Assembly (NCBI RefSeq): GCF_000282375.1
Contig: NZ_AKJK01000041.1
Span: 57,832 to 121,831, forward strand
Length of the DNA: 64,000 nt
Reading direction: 5' to 3'
From: Pseudomonas sp. GM50
GTDB lineage: Bacteria > Pseudomonadota > Gammaproteobacteria > Pseudomonadales > Pseudomonadaceae
The position numbers and the translations under genes were made by a program. Under the pieces are notes generated by a model. That model was not told the DNA's origin. It worked only from the letters and a program-made list of their open reading frames with translations, and made no database searches. Positions 8,834-18,185 of this stretch are shown one piece after another. The stretch's first letter is position 1. Each line of letters opens with the position of its first letter.

Positions 8834-10039
8834 TTATGTCAGAAATTTTTGCAGCAAGTCATTGAGAAAGAGTTGTCCGCGCATCGTGGCCGCCAGACGT
8901 GACGGTTCGACCTGCAACAAGCCACTTTGTTCGGCCTCGCGGCGAGCTTCGGCGAGGCTTTCCAGGGGCAGCCCGGTGCGCTCTGGGTACAACCGCGCTT
9001 CGACGCCCTCGGTCAGGCGCAAGGCGTTCATCAGGAACTCGAACGGCAGCTCTTCGTTGGTCAGGGCTTTCTCGCCGGCCTGGAAGCTTTTGGCCGGGTT
9101 GAGATAGTCCTTTGGCAGACGGGTCTTCCAGGTACGGACGATGCGCCCGTCCGGATGGCTGAGCTTGCCGTGAGCCCCGGCACCGATGCCGATGAAGTCG
9201 CCGAAACTCCAGTAATTGAGGTTATGCCGAGCCGGACGACCGGGCAGGGCATAGGCCGAGACTTCGTATTGTGCGTAACCGTGTTCGGCCAACAGCGCCT
9301 GACCGGCCTCTTGAATGTCCCACAGGGTGTCGTCTTCCGGCAGCGTTGGCGGCTGGTTCCAGAACACCGTGTTCGGTTCCAGCGTCAGCTGATACCAGGA
9401 CAGGTGCGTCGGCTTCAGGGCAATGGCCTGGCGCAGGTCGTTCAGGGCGTCGTCCAGGGACTGATCGGGCAAACCATGCATCAGGTCCAGATTGAAGTTG
9501 TCGAAGCCGGCCTGACGGGCCATGCCGGCGGCACGCACGGCTTCATCACCGTTGTGAATCCGCCCCAGGGCCTTGAGTTTCTCTTCCTGAAAGCTCTGGA
9601 TGCCGATCGACAGGCGATTGATGCCCAGCGCCCGGTAGGCACGGAATTTCTCCTGCTCGAAGGTTCCGGGGTTGGCTTCCAGGGTGATTTCGATGTCGCT
9701 GGCAAACGGAATTCGTTGCTCGACGCCCTTGAGCAGGCGACCCAGGGCCTCGGCACTGAACAGACTCGGCGTACCGCCACCGAAGAAGATCGAGCTCAGC
9801 TCGCGGCCATAGACTGCATGCAGGTCTTGATCGAGGTCGGCCAGCAAGGCATCCACATACTCTTCTTCCGGCAACACCGGGCTGGCGGTGTGGGAGTTGA
9901 AGTCGCAATAAGGGCATTTGCGTACACACCACGGGATGTGGATGTACAGCGCCAGGGGCGGCAGCACGGGCAGGGCCGCTCGAGGCGATTGGGCGGCGCC
10001 GCCGAAGATCAGCGGCGACGCGGAGGAGTCATGGATCAT
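8834..10039 (-). CDS. hemW: Radical SAM heme chaperone HemW
   Basis: The 401-residue protein has the radical-SAM cluster motif CxxxCxxC in [15 protein letters not shown], the segment [10 protein letters not shown] and the HemW-type C-terminal region. HemW (older name YggW, coproporphyrinogen oxidase-like) transfers heme to respiratory enzymes. It has the extra Cys after the cluster typical of this subgroup. Its start overlaps the rdgB stop by four bases, a conserved pairing in Proteobacteria. Confidence 0.93.
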   Translation of the reverse strand: MIHDSSASPLIFGGAAQSPRAALPVLPPLALYIHIPWCVRKCPYCDFNSHTASPVLPEEEYVDALLADLDQDLHAVYGRELSSIFFGGGTPSLFSAEALGRLLKGVEQRIPFASDIEITLEANPGTFEQEKFRAYRALGINRLSIGIQSFQEEKLKALGRIHNGDEAVRAAGMARQAGFDNFNLDLMHGLPDQSLDDALNDLRQAIALKPTHLSWYQLTLEPNTVFWNQPPTLPEDDTLWDIQEAGQALLAEHGYAQYEVSAYALPGRPARHNLNYWSFGDFIGIGAGAHGKLSHPDGRIVRTWKTRLPKDYLNPAKSFQAGEKALTNEELPFEFLMNALRLTEGVEARLYPERTGLPLESLAEARREAEQSGLLQVEPSRLAATMRGQLFLNDLLQKFLT

Positions 10040-10632
10040 TTCAGGCCCAGACGCTGGCGCAGCAGATCCATTGCACGGGCGCGGTGACTGATCTGGTTCT
10101 TGTCGCTGGGCTTAAGCTCGGCGCTGGAGCATTCACGCTCCGGGACCCAGAACAGCGGGTCGTAGCCAAAACCGTGTTCGCCGCTGGCCTGGGTCAGGAT
10201 GCGCCCATGCCACAGGCCTTCGCAGAGAATCGGCAACGGATCGTCGGCATGACGCACCAGCGCCAGCACACAGACGAATTGCGCGCCGCGCTCGGCTTGC
10301 GGCACGTCTTTCAAGACGTCGAGCAGTTTGGCGTTGTTCGCCGCATCGCCTTTACCGTCGGCGTAACGGGCCGAATAAATGCCCGGCGCACCGCCGAGGA
10401 AATCCACCGCCAGCCCCGAATCGTCGGCCAAGGCTGGCAGCCCGGAAATGCGCGAGGCATTGCGGGCCTTGAGAATGGCGTTCTCGACGAACGACAGGCC
10501 GGTTTCTTCAGGCTCGACGCTGCTGAACTCGCCGATCGAGCGCAAGTGCACTGATTCGCCGAGCATGGCCTGGAGTTCCTTGAGTTTGCCGGCGTTGTGG
10601 CTGGCCAGTACGAGTTGGGTGAAATTCATCAT
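10036..10632 (-). CDS. rdgB: dITP/XTP pyrophosphatase RdgB
   Basis: RdgB hydrolyses dITP, ITP and XTP, keeping deaminated purines out of nucleic acids. The roughly 198 residues show [10 protein letters not shown] (substrate binding), [16 protein letters not shown] and [10 protein letters not shown], the usual motifs of the HAM1 family. Two adjacent ATGs (10632 and 10629) make the start ambiguous by one residue. It overlaps the upstream DUF4426 gene and the downstream hemW. Confidence 0.96.
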   Translation of the reverse strand: MMNFTQLVLASHNAGKLKELQAMLGESVHLRSIGEFSSVEPEETGLSFVENAILKARNASRISGLPALADDSGLAVDFLGGAPGIYSARYADGKGDAANNAKLLDVLKDVPQAERGAQFVCVLALVRHADDPLPILCEGLWHGRILTQASGEHGFGYDPLFWVPERECSSAELKPSDKNQISHRARAMDLLRQRLGLK

Positions 10633-11063
10633 TGGCCGGGGAAAAGCTCTTGTTGGAAACTGATGGTGTTGGTTTTGTCGCCAGTCTGCACCTTGATGTC
10701 AAAGGTGCGGATTTCCTGCTGATCCACCGGGAACTGGGCGATGTAGTACACCGCGCCTGTTTCAGTGATCTGTTTGAACTTCAACGGGATGCTTTGGCTG
10801 GTCAGGTCTTTGACCGTGCCGCTGACGTTGGAGACCAGCGGTTTGCCGTCCTTGATCACCGAGACATTGATCACGCCCTGATTCTTGCTGCGGGTCAGCT
10901 CGGCCGCCTTGGCGATCTCCGGCGTCAGGAAAGTGGAGTTGAAGGTGTTGTAATGCACCGTCACGTCGCCAAAGGTTTCCTTGCGCTCGCCCTTGATGAC
11001 ATCGGCGGCCATGGCGGTGACGCTCAGGCAGGCAGTAAGTAAAAACAGCGCTAGACGACCCAT
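10629..11063 (-). CDS. DUF4426 domain periplasmic protein
   Basis: The 144-residue protein starts with a signal peptide ([19 protein letters not shown], then AD). It continues with a single beta-rich domain matching DUF4426 ([14 protein letters not shown] near the middle). Function is unknown. It sits between metW and rdgB, overlapping rdgB by four bases. Confidence 0.85.
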   Translation of the reverse strand: MGRLALFLLTACLSVTAMAADVIKGERKETFGDVTVHYNTFNSTFLTPEIAKAAELTRSKNQGVINVSVIKDGKPLVSNVSGTVKDLTSQSIPLKFKQITETGAVYYIAQFPVDQQEIRTFDIKVQTGDKTNTISFQQELFPGQ

Positions 11064-11089
11064 GATCGTTCTCCTCGAAATGTCGTGAT

Positions 11090-11710
11090 TCAGACCGCGA
11101 CCTTGTGGTCCTGCAGCCCGGGGCTGCTGACTCGGTAAATACCGATTTCACCTAACAGATTAGGCCATAGCTTACTGGCCCACCCGTGCCGATGCTGTTG
11201 ATCCACGGCAAGCCGATCAATGACCTTGGCTTCACGTTCGCGACACAGCGCTTCAAAGTCTTCGAAAGTGCAGAAGTGGATGTTCGGCGTGTTGTACCAG
11301 GTGTACGGCAGAAAATCCGAAACCGGCATCCGGCCCTTGCTCGCCAGGTACCAGCGGCAGCGCCAGTGACCGAAGTTGGGGAAGGTGATGATGCACTGGC
11401 GACCGACCCGCAGCATTTCGTCGAGGATCTTGTCCGGGTAGTGCACGGCTTGCAGGGCCTGGGTCATGACCACGATGTCGAAGCTGTTACTGGCGAAGTT
11501 GCCCAGACCCTTGTCCAGATCTTGCTCGATGACGTTGATGCCCTTGGCCACGCACTCGGCAATGTTGTCCGGGTCGTTTTCCAGGCCATAGCCGGTGACC
11601 TGTTTGTGGTCGCGCAGCCAGGTCAGCAACTCGCCGTCACCGCAACCGAGGTCGAGCACGCGGCTGCCGGCGGGGATCCATTCCTGGATGATTTCCAGAT
11701 CGGCTCTCAT
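11090..11710 (-). CDS. metW: Methionine biosynthesis protein MetW
   Basis: MetW is a SAM-methyltransferase-fold protein that partners MetX in making activated homoserine; in some bacteria it is required for full MetX activity. The 206 residues carry motif I VLDLGCGDGELL and the segment ITFPNFGHWRCRWYL typical of MetW. It lies seven bases downstream of metX, so the two are translated from one message. Confidence 0.95.
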   Translation of the reverse strand: MRADLEIIQEWIPAGSRVLDLGCGDGELLTWLRDHKQVTGYGLENDPDNIAECVAKGINVIEQDLDKGLGNFASNSFDIVVMTQALQAVHYPDKILDEMLRVGRQCIITFPNFGHWRCRWYLASKGRMPVSDFLPYTWYNTPNIHFCTFEDFEALCREREAKVIDRLAVDQQHRHGWASKLWPNLLGEIGIYRVSSPGLQDHKVAV

Positions 11711-11717
11711 GTCTTCC

Positions 11718-12857
11718 TCAAAGCGCTATACGGTTCATGTAATTGCTGAAGGCCTGCAAGTAACGCGGGATCGGAATCAGGAAGGCGTCGTGGCCTTGCG
11801 GAGCATCGATCTCCAGGTAGCAGACGTCTTTCCTGGCCGCCATCAGCGCGTCCACCAGTTCCCGCGAGCGGGCAGGGGAGAAGCGCCAATCGGTGGTGAA
11901 GGACATCACGCAGAACCTGGCCTGGGCATTGGCGAAGGTTTTCGCCAGGTCATCGTCGAAGTTTGCCGCCGGGTCGAAGTAGTCCAGTGCCTTGGTCATC
12001 AGCAGGTAGGTGTTGGCGTCGAAACGTCCGGAAAACTCTTCGCCCTGATAGCGCAGGTAGCTTTCGACCTGAAACTCGACGCTGTGGAAGTCGTAGTTGA
12101 GCTTTTCGCTCTTCAGGCCGCGACCGAATTTCTCGCCCATGGAGTCGTCGGACAGGTACGTGATGTGTCCGACCATCCGCGCCAGCATCAGCCCGCGTTT
12201 GGGGATCACGCCCGCTTCCTGGAACGAGCCGCCGTGGAACTCAGGGTCGGTGAGGATCGCCTGGCGTGCGACTTCGTTGAACGCGATGTTCTGCGCCGAC
12301 AGCTTCGGGGCCGAGGCGATGGCCAGGCAGTGCCGCACGCGGTCCGGGTAAGTGATGGTCCACTGCAAGGCCTGCATGCCGCCGAGGCTGCCGCCGATTA
12401 CCGCCGCCCATTGGCGGATGCCGAGCAGGTCGGCGAGGCGTGCCTGGCTGTGGACCCAGTCTTCCACGGTCAGTACCGGGAAATCGGCGCCGAATGGCTT
12501 ACCGGTTTCCGGATTGACGCTGCTGGGGCCGGTGGAGCCGTTGCAACCGCCGAGGTTGTTGAGGCTGACCACGAAGAACTTGTTGGTGTCGATCGGCTTG
12601 CCGGGGCCGATGCAGCTGTCCCACCAACCGGGTTTGCGGTCGTCGGGGCTGTGGAAACCGGCGGCGTGATGGTGACCGGACAAGGCGTGGCAGATCAGCA
12701 CGGCGTTGCTCGCCGTGGCGTTCAGCGCGCCGTAGGTTTCGTAGATCAGGTCATAAGCGGGCAGCGAGCGTCCGCAGGCCAAGGCCAGGGGTTCACTGAA
12801 GTGCGCCAGTTGCGGCGTCACCAGACCAACAGAATCGGGGGGGAAGGCAGCTGGCAT
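11718..12857 (-). CDS. metX: Homoserine O-acyltransferase MetX (succinyl-type in Pseudomonas)
   Basis: MetX acylates homoserine, the committed step of methionine synthesis. It is an alpha/beta hydrolase with the nucleophile Ser in [10 protein letters not shown] and catalytic Asp/His near the C-terminus ([10 protein letters not shown]). The 379-residue length follows from the ATG at 12857, the usual [11 protein letters not shown] start; an upstream in-frame ATG at 12872 would add five residues. Pseudomonas MetX enzymes are known to use succinyl-CoA despite their acetyltransferase-like sequence; that specificity is inferred here. Confidence 0.94.
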   Translation of the reverse strand: MPAAFPPDSVGLVTPQLAHFSEPLALACGRSLPAYDLIYETYGALNATASNAVLICHALSGHHHAAGFHSPDDRKPGWWDSCIGPGKPIDTNKFFVVSLNNLGGCNGSTGPSSVNPETGKPFGADFPVLTVEDWVHSQARLADLLGIRQWAAVIGGSLGGMQALQWTITYPDRVRHCLAIASAPKLSAQNIAFNEVARQAILTDPEFHGGSFQEAGVIPKRGLMLARMVGHITYLSDDSMGEKFGRGLKSEKLNYDFHSVEFQVESYLRYQGEEFSGRFDANTYLLMTKALDYFDPAANFDDDLAKTFANAQARFCVMSFTTDWRFSPARSRELVDALMAARKDVCYLEIDAPQGHDAFLIPIPRYLQAFSNYMNRIAL

Positions 12858-12960
12858 CGACCCTGCTCTCATTGAAATGAGGCGTAAGTCTAAAGACCGC
12901 TGTGGCTAGCGGCAAGCAAAGGCCGGGCCTGATTTTTTCCTGTGAGACCGAGGCGTGACC

Positions 12961-13026
12961 ATCGCGGGCAAGCCACGCTCCCACATTGGAATGCGTACCC
13001 CTGTGGGAGCGTGGCTTGCCCGCGAT
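12961..13026. repeat. REP pair, family B variant, heads inside
   Basis: The arms read ATCGCGGGCAAGCCACGCTC and, inverted, GAGCGTGGCTTGCCCGCGAT, with the TGTGGGAG heads facing each other. It sits between metX and the DUF167 gene. Confidence 0.85.
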
Positions 13027-13040
13027 GAACGATGACACGG

Positions 13041-13337
13041 TTAGCCCGCCGGGCGAAGCAGATCCGGCAAATCCGGCAGCTTCTTCGGCGAACAGATCCG
13101 CACCCGCTTCTGCCGGTTCAGCTCCCCGCTGATCAAACTCACCTGACTCTTGGAAACCCCGAATGCCTTGGCCAGAAACGCCATCAAATACGCATTGGCC
13201 TTGCCTTCAACCGGCGGTGCGGTCAGGCGGATCTTCAGGCGATCGCCATGCAACCCGCAGAAATCATCGCTGCGGGCCGCAGGTTGCAGGTGACATTCCA
13301 GAATCAGGTCATCACCGTCCCAGCGAAAGTAGCTCAT
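13041..13337 (-). CDS. DUF167 family protein (YggU)
   Basis: This 98-residue protein matches the DUF167/YggU family by LKIRLTAPPVEGKANAYL and by FGVSKSQVSLISG. Function is unknown. Its start overlaps the end of yggT by one base. The yggS-proC-yggT-yggU order is widely conserved. Confidence 0.92.
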   Translation of the reverse strand: MSYFRWDGDDLILECHLQPAARSDDFCGLHGDRLKIRLTAPPVEGKANAYLMAFLAKAFGVSKSQVSLISGELNRQKRVRICSPKKLPDLPDLLRPAG

Positions 13338-13927
13338 CAGCTCAGGCCGAGCAGCCCCATCGGCATGAGGGCGAAGTTCGCAAGGCGCGGGATCAGCCAG
13401 CTTTGCAGTAACTGGATCACGATGAACGCGAAGATCGGCGAGATATCGAGGCCGCCCAGGTTCGGAATGATCCGACGGAACGGGGCGAGTACCGGTTCAG
13501 TGATCTGAGCAACCAGCTCTGCACCCGGGTTATGGCTCCCCGGGGCGACCCAGGACAGAATCACGCTGATGATCATCGCCCAGAAAATAATATTCAAAAA
13601 CAGCGAGAAGAGCGCGATCAGCGCCCACGGCACCAGGAACAGCCAGTCGACCATGAAGCCTTTGAGCAGCAGGATCACCCCAATCAGCAGCATCTGAATG
13701 ATCAGCGCCAGTACCAGTGATGACATGTCCAGCCCGAACATGCTCGGGATGACCCGGCGCAGCGGCTTGAGCAGCGGTTGAGTGGCTTTCACGGCGAACT
13801 GGCAGAGCGGGTTGTAGAAGTTCGCCCGCACCAGTTGCAGGATGAAGCGCATGAGCACGATCAGCAGGTACAAGCTGCCCAGGGTTTTAATTATGAAAAT
13901 GGCAGCGTCATTGAGTCCAAGCATCAT
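13337..13927 (-). CDS. yggT: YggT family membrane protein
   Basis: The 196-residue inner-membrane protein consists of two similar halves, each with hydrophobic helices followed by a PLLKPLRRVIPSMFGLDMS / PVLAPFRRIIPNLGGLDIS segment, the YggT signature. Relatives have been linked to osmotic stress and division-site functions, without a firm biochemical role. It is cotranscribed with proC. Confidence 0.92.
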   Translation of the reverse strand: MMLGLNDAAIFIIKTLGSLYLLIVLMRFILQLVRANFYNPLCQFAVKATQPLLKPLRRVIPSMFGLDMSSLVLALIIQMLLIGVILLLKGFMVDWLFLVPWALIALFSLFLNIIFWAMIISVILSWVAPGSHNPGAELVAQITEPVLAPFRRIIPNLGGLDISPIFAFIVIQLLQSWLIPRLANFALMPMGLLGLS

Positions 13928-13948
13928 TGATTCCTTTGTAAGAGCTGA

Positions 13949-14767
13949 TTAGCGGCCAAGTTGCTCAGCCATCTCAGCCGAGCGGTGCGCAGCGGCGCCG
14001 AGGGCTTTTTCGACCAGCGCTTCGAAGCCGCCGGCCTGGAACGACTTGATTGCAGCTTCGGTGGTGCCCGCAGGCGACGTCACGCGACGACGCAATTCTG
14101 CTGCGTCGACATCGCTGGCAACCGCCATGTGCGCGGCGCCCAGCGCGGTTTGCACCGTCAGTTGGGCGGCGATGTCCGCAGGCAGGCCAAGCTTCACACC
14201 GGCAGCGGTCATGGCTTCGATCAGCAGGAAGAAGTACGCCGGGCCGGAGCCGGAAACGGCGGTGACCGCGTCCAGTTGCTGCTCTTCGTTCAGCCACAGG
14301 GCAATGCCGACGGCCGACAACAGCTCTTCAGCTTGCTGGCGCTGTTCAGCATTCACTTCGTTCGTGGCAAACAACCCGCTCACGCCCTGACGCAGCAGCG
14401 CCGGGGTGTTGGGCATGCAGCGCACGATAGGCTGGGCGCCAAGCCAGTTGTTCATGCTGGCGCAGGTGATGCCGGCCGCAATCGAAACCACCAGTTGATT
14501 CGGCGCAAGGCTTGGGCGCAGGGCTTCGCAAACGACTTTCATCGCCTGGGGTTTGACTGCCAGCACGATCACGTCCACGCCCTGGATGGCTTCGGCGTTG
14601 TCGGCGAACATTTCGATGCCGTGTTCGGCGCTTACGCGGGCACGGGTTTCTTCACCCGGATCACTGGCGCGGATCTGCGCGGCGTCCAGACCTTTGGCGC
14701 GCAGGCCGCCGATCAGGCTGGCGGCCATGTTGCCGGCTCCGATAAAGGCAATACGAGTCTTGCTCAT
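13949..14767 (-). CDS. proC: Pyrroline-5-carboxylate reductase ProC
   Basis: ProC reduces pyrroline-5-carboxylate to proline with NAD(P)H. The 272 residues show the dinucleotide-binding start IAFIGAGNMAASLIGGL and the signature GSGPAYFFLLIEAM followed by TVQTALGAAHMA. It sits between yggS and yggT in the conserved cluster. Confidence 0.97.
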   Translation of the reverse strand: MSKTRIAFIGAGNMAASLIGGLRAKGLDAAQIRASDPGEETRARVSAEHGIEMFADNAEAIQGVDVIVLAVKPQAMKVVCEALRPSLAPNQLVVSIAAGITCASMNNWLGAQPIVRCMPNTPALLRQGVSGLFATNEVNAEQRQQAEELLSAVGIALWLNEEQQLDAVTAVSGSGPAYFFLLIEAMTAAGVKLGLPADIAAQLTVQTALGAAHMAVASDVDAAELRRRVTSPAGTTEAAIKSFQAGGFEALVEKALGAAAHRSAEMAEQLGR

Positions 14768-14803
14768 GTCAGGTCCTTATAAAGAGAGGTGTCAGCCATT
14801 GTT

Positions 14804-15490
14804 TCAAGACTGGCCGTAGTCGCGGGCACCAAACAGGGCCGTACCGATACGGACCCAAGTGGCGCCCTGGGCGATGGCCGACTCAAGGTCGTGGCTCATG
14901 CCCATGGAAAGTGTGTCGAGCGGCAGGTTCAGGCTGGCTTGCAGGCTCTGCACGGCAGCAAAAGCGGCATCCTGGGCGGCGCGATCTTCAGTCGGCTCGG
15001 GAATCGCCATCAACCCGCGCAATTTCAGGCGCGGCAAAACACTAATGGCGTTGGCCAGTGCGGGCAGGTCGGCCGGGGTGCAGCCGGACTTGCTGGCTTC
15101 ACCACTGACGTTGACCTGAATGCAGATGTTCAATGGAGGCAAATCGGCAGGGCGTTGTTCGGACAGGCGTTGTGCGATTTTCAAGCGATCCACGGAATGC
15201 ACCCAGTCGAAATGCTCGGCGATAGCACGAGTCTTGTTCGATTGAATGGGGCCGATGAAGTGCCAGATCAAGGGCAGGTCGGCCAATTCGAGCTGTTTGC
15301 TCAGCGCTTCCTGCAAGTAGTTTTCGCCAAAATCGCGCAGGCCGGCGGCATACGCTTCACGCAGGGCTTCGGCGGGTTTGGTCTTGCTCACGGCCAGCAG
15401 CTGGATGCTGTTCTCATCGCGGTGGGCAGCTTTGGCTGCTGCCTGGATGCGTGAACTAACCTGAGCAATGTTGTCTGCTATCGTGGACAT
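14804..15490 (-). CDS. yggS: Pyridoxal phosphate homeostasis protein YggS (PLPBP)
   Basis: YggS binds pyridoxal 5'-phosphate and balances vitamin B6 and amino acid pools. The 228-residue TIM-barrel protein has the PLP-lysine segment LLAVSKTKPAEAL, FGENYLQEA, WHFIGPIQSNK and GMSHDLESAI. The ATG at 15490 is preferred over the preceding TTG. It is divergent from pilT, as in other pseudomonads. Confidence 0.95.
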   Translation of the reverse strand: MSTIADNIAQVSSRIQAAAKAAHRDENSIQLLAVSKTKPAEALREAYAAGLRDFGENYLQEALSKQLELADLPLIWHFIGPIQSNKTRAIAEHFDWVHSVDRLKIAQRLSEQRPADLPPLNICIQVNVSGEASKSGCTPADLPALANAISVLPRLKLRGLMAIPEPTEDRAAQDAAFAAVQSLQASLNLPLDTLSMGMSHDLESAIAQGATWVRIGTALFGARDYGQS

Positions 15491-15546
15491 CAAGAGGCGC
15501 CAGCGGTCTGAAGGTTCGCGGCATTCTACTGGAATTGAGGAGCGCT

Positions 15547-16581
15547 ATGGATATCACTGAACTGCTGGCTTTCAGCGCCAAACAGGGAGCGTCCGACCTG
15601 CACCTGTCCGCTGGCCTGCCGCCAATGATCCGTGTCGACGGCGATGTGCGACGCATCAACCTGCCGGCCCTGGACCATAAGGAAGTGCATGACCTGATCT
15701 ACGACATCATGAACGACCTCCAGCGGGTGGACTTCGAGAAGCATCTTGAAACCGACTTTTCCTTCGAAGTGCCCGGCGTGGCGCGTTTTCGGGTCAATGC
15801 CTTCAACCAGAATCGTGGTGCGGGCGCGGTATTCCGGACCATCCCTTCCAAGGTCCTGAGCATGGATGACCTGGAGATGGGGGAAGTGTTTCGCAAGATT
15901 ACCGAAGCGCCCCGGGGCCTGGTGCTGGTGACCGGCCCGACCGGTTCCGGCAAGTCCACCACGTTGGCGGCGATGATCGATTACCTGAACAACCATCGCC
16001 ATCACCACATCCTCACCATCGAAGACCCGATCGAATTCGTCCATGAATCGCGCAAATGCCTGATCAATCAGCGCGAAGTCCATCGTGATACCCGCAGTTT
16101 CGCCACGGCGTTGCGCTCGGCCCTGCGCGAAGACCCGGACGTGATTCTGGTAGGGGAAATGCGTGATCTGGAGACTATTCGGCTGGCGTTGACTGCCGCC
16201 GAAACGGGTCACCTGGTATTCGGCACGCTGCACACCACGTCGGCGGCGAAAACCATCGACCGGGTGGTGGATGTGTTTCCGGGCGACGAGAAATCGATGG
16301 TGCGTTCAATGCTCTCCGAGTCATTGCTGGCGGTGGTGTCGCAGACATTGATCAAGAAAATCGGCGGCGGGCGAATTGCCGCCCACGAAATCATGCTCGG
16401 CACTTCGGCGATCCGTAACCTGATCCGCGAAGACAAGGTGGCGCAGATGTACTCGTCGATTCAGACCGGAGGGTCGCTGGGGATGCAGACGCTGGATATG
16501 TGCCTGAAGGAGTTGGTGGCCAAGGGCGTGATCAGTCGCGAGCATGCGCGGGAGAAGGCGCGCTCGCCAGATAATTTTTGA
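15547..16581 (+). CDS. pilT: Type IV pilus retraction ATPase PilT
   Basis: PilT is the hexameric motor that depolymerises type IV pili, powering twitching. The 344 residues include Walker A GPTGSGKSTTLAAM, the Asp box (LTIEDPIEFVH), Walker B DPDVILVGEMRDLETI, the His box (HLVFGTLHTTSA) and the PilT-specific AIRNLIRE motif. The ATG at 15547 follows GAGGAG at proper spacing. The Pil-Chp signalling genes lie 8 kb downstream. Confidence 0.97.
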   Translation: MDITELLAFSAKQGASDLHLSAGLPPMIRVDGDVRRINLPALDHKEVHDLIYDIMNDLQRVDFEKHLETDFSFEVPGVARFRVNAFNQNRGAGAVFRTIPSKVLSMDDLEMGEVFRKITEAPRGLVLVTGPTGSGKSTTLAAMIDYLNNHRHHHILTIEDPIEFVHESRKCLINQREVHRDTRSFATALRSALREDPDVILVGEMRDLETIRLALTAAETGHLVFGTLHTTSAAKTIDRVVDVFPGDEKSMVRSMLSESLLAVVSQTLIKKIGGGRIAAHEIMLGTSAIRNLIREDKVAQMYSSIQTGGSLGMQTLDMCLKELVAKGVISREHAREKARSPDNF

Positions 16582-16599
16582 GGAGAGCAGCGCGGGACC

Positions 16600-16732
16600 T
16601 GTGGCGAGGGGGCTTGCCCCCGTTCGACTGCGAAGCAGTCGCAAGCTCGGGCAATGCGGTCTTTCTGATAAAACTTGGTAGCGGGTATTGGGGCCGCTTC
16701 GCAGCCCAACGGGGGCAAGCCCCCTCGCCACA
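16600..16732. repeat. REP pair, family C
   Basis: The outer arms read TGTGGCGAGGGGGCTTGCCC and its inverse. Inside lies a second inverted pair (CTGCGAAGCAGTCGC on the left, GGGGCCGCTTCGCAGCCCAA on the right). The same two-level layout recurs at 18035, 35262 and 49362. Confidence 0.9.
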
Positions 16733-16738
16733 ATCAAA

Positions 16739-17359
16739 TCAGCGCTGAACAACCCGCAATTCGTTCTGTTCTTTCGGCAGAACCCGCTTGGCAACCACGT
16801 AGTGGCTTTCCCAGTACGGTTTCTTCAGGGTGTCGATGGTCACCGACTTGCCACGGCGTGGTGCGTGGATGAAGCGGTCGTTGCCCAGGTATATGGCAAC
16901 ATGATTGACCCGACGGCTCTTGATGTTGAAGAAAATCAGGTCGCCTGGCTTCAGATCGTTGCGATCGACCTTCTCGCCATGACCGCTGGCCATGGCGTTG
17001 GATGTGCGTGGCAGGTCAAACGTGGCATCGTTGAACGCGTATTTCACCAGACCGCTGCAATCGAACCCTTTACTTGGGCTGCTGCCACCCCAACGATAAG
17101 GCGTACCGAGTACGTTTACCGCGCGGCTCAGCACGTTGCTGCTTTCCTTGGTCGCCATCGGCGGGACCAGCTTGCTGTTTACGCTGCTCAGTTGGCTGGA
17201 GCGTTTTACGGTCTGTTTGTTTTTGCTCGAAGGAGCAGAAACATGGGATTTTGGGGTGTAACCATTAACGTTAGGAAGACGTTGCTCACGATTGGTGGCG
17301 TGGGCGGCCAGGGGCAATAATAGGCAAATGGTTAGCCATGTCTTGAAAAATGGACGCAT
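16739..17359 (-). CDS. Exported NlpC/P60 family cysteine hydrolase
   Basis: The 206-residue protein starts with a signal peptide (MRPFFKTWLTICLLLPLAAHA), has a Ser/Lys-rich linker to about residue 75 and ends in an NlpC/P60 domain. Catalytic Cys is in GFDCSGLVKYAF, His in VNHVAIYLG, and the third polar residue is in RFIHAPRRGK. Such enzymes cut D-Glu-mDAP-type bonds in peptidoglycan peptides. Start chosen at 17359 so that the signal peptide is at the N-terminus; an upstream in-frame ATG would add ten residues. Confidence 0.9.
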   Translation of the reverse strand: MRPFFKTWLTICLLLPLAAHATNREQRLPNVNGYTPKSHVSAPSSKNKQTVKRSSQLSSVNSKLVPPMATKESSNVLSRAVNVLGTPYRWGGSSPSKGFDCSGLVKYAFNDATFDLPRTSNAMASGHGEKVDRNDLKPGDLIFFNIKSRRVNHVAIYLGNDRFIHAPRRGKSVTIDTLKKPYWESHYVVAKRVLPKEQNELRVVQR

Positions 17360-17609
17360 TAGGCAGGGCTCATATGGGTGAACGCGCAACTTTATAACAG
17401 CTTTTTTGGCCCTTCCGAGGCCGTTGGTCGATTCAGGCGGCGGGCCACGGAACTAAAAAAGCGGCAAAATTGACGCAGTTGTCGGACAAAAGTCAGGTAT
17501 TACAAGGCTTTGGCAGGAATGAAGTTAGCATTTGCCGTATGTCGGCCGCCTGTAAAAAAGTCACAAAGAATTCAAGAATATTTCTCTATCGTGTGAGTCG
17601 AGGTCATCC

Positions 17610-18029
17610 ATGAACACCTATCAACACCCCGTTTCAGAGCAAGACACACACAGCAAAGTGATTGGTTACCTGTTGTGGATTTTCGGTTTTACCGGGGCTC
17701 ACCGCTTCTATTACGGCAAGCCGGTGACCGGGACAATCTGGTTTTTCACCTTCGGTTTGCTGGGTATCGGCTGGCTGATCGACGTGTTTCTGATTCCGGC
17801 CATGGATCGTGAAGCGGACCTGCGCTTTACCGCTGGCCCCATCGAATACAACGTTGCGTGGATTCTGCTGACGTTTCTGGGGGTGTTCGGTGTGCACCGG
17901 ATGTATCAGGGGAAGTGGATCAGCGGGTTGCTGTACCTGGTGACGGGTGGGGTGTTCTTTCTGGGGGTGTTGTATGACTTCTGGACGTTGAATGACCAGG
18001 TGTCTATTCGCAACGCGCAGAACCGCTGA
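17610..18029 (+). CDS. TM2 domain membrane protein with two TM2 units
   Basis: The 139 residues contain two tandem TM2-like units: GYLLWIFGFTGAHRFYYG followed by IGWLIDVFLIP, and ILLTFLGVFGVHRMYQGKW followed by FLGVLYDFWTLN. Each unit has two helices joined by a G-x-HR-F/M-Y motif. The function is unknown. It is preceded by a 250-base intergenic region that I can only call promoter-bearing. Confidence 0.88.
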   Translation: MNTYQHPVSEQDTHSKVIGYLLWIFGFTGAHRFYYGKPVTGTIWFFTFGLLGIGWLIDVFLIPAMDREADLRFTAGPIEYNVAWILLTFLGVFGVHRMYQGKWISGLLYLVTGGVFFLGVLYDFWTLNDQVSIRNAQNR

Positions 18030-18034
18030 TTAAT

Positions 18035-18181
18035 TGTGGCGAGGGGGCTTGTCGGAACGCCGCACCGCCCCGTTCGGCTGCGTAGCAGTCGCAAATCAGC
18101 AATGGAGTTCTGTCTGAAGGAATCCGGTTGCCAATAATGGGGCCGCTTCGCAGCCCAACGGGGGCAAGCCCCCTCGCCACA
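18035..18181. repeat. REP pair, family C
   Basis: Outer arms TGTGGCGAGGGGGCTTG and inverse, with the inner CTGCGTAGCAGTCGC / GGGCCGCTTCGCAGCCC pair. The left arm carries about eleven extra bases (CGGAACGCCGC region, near 18052-18066). It separates convergent TM2 and pyrC'. Confidence 0.88.
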
Positions 18182-18185
18182 GGTG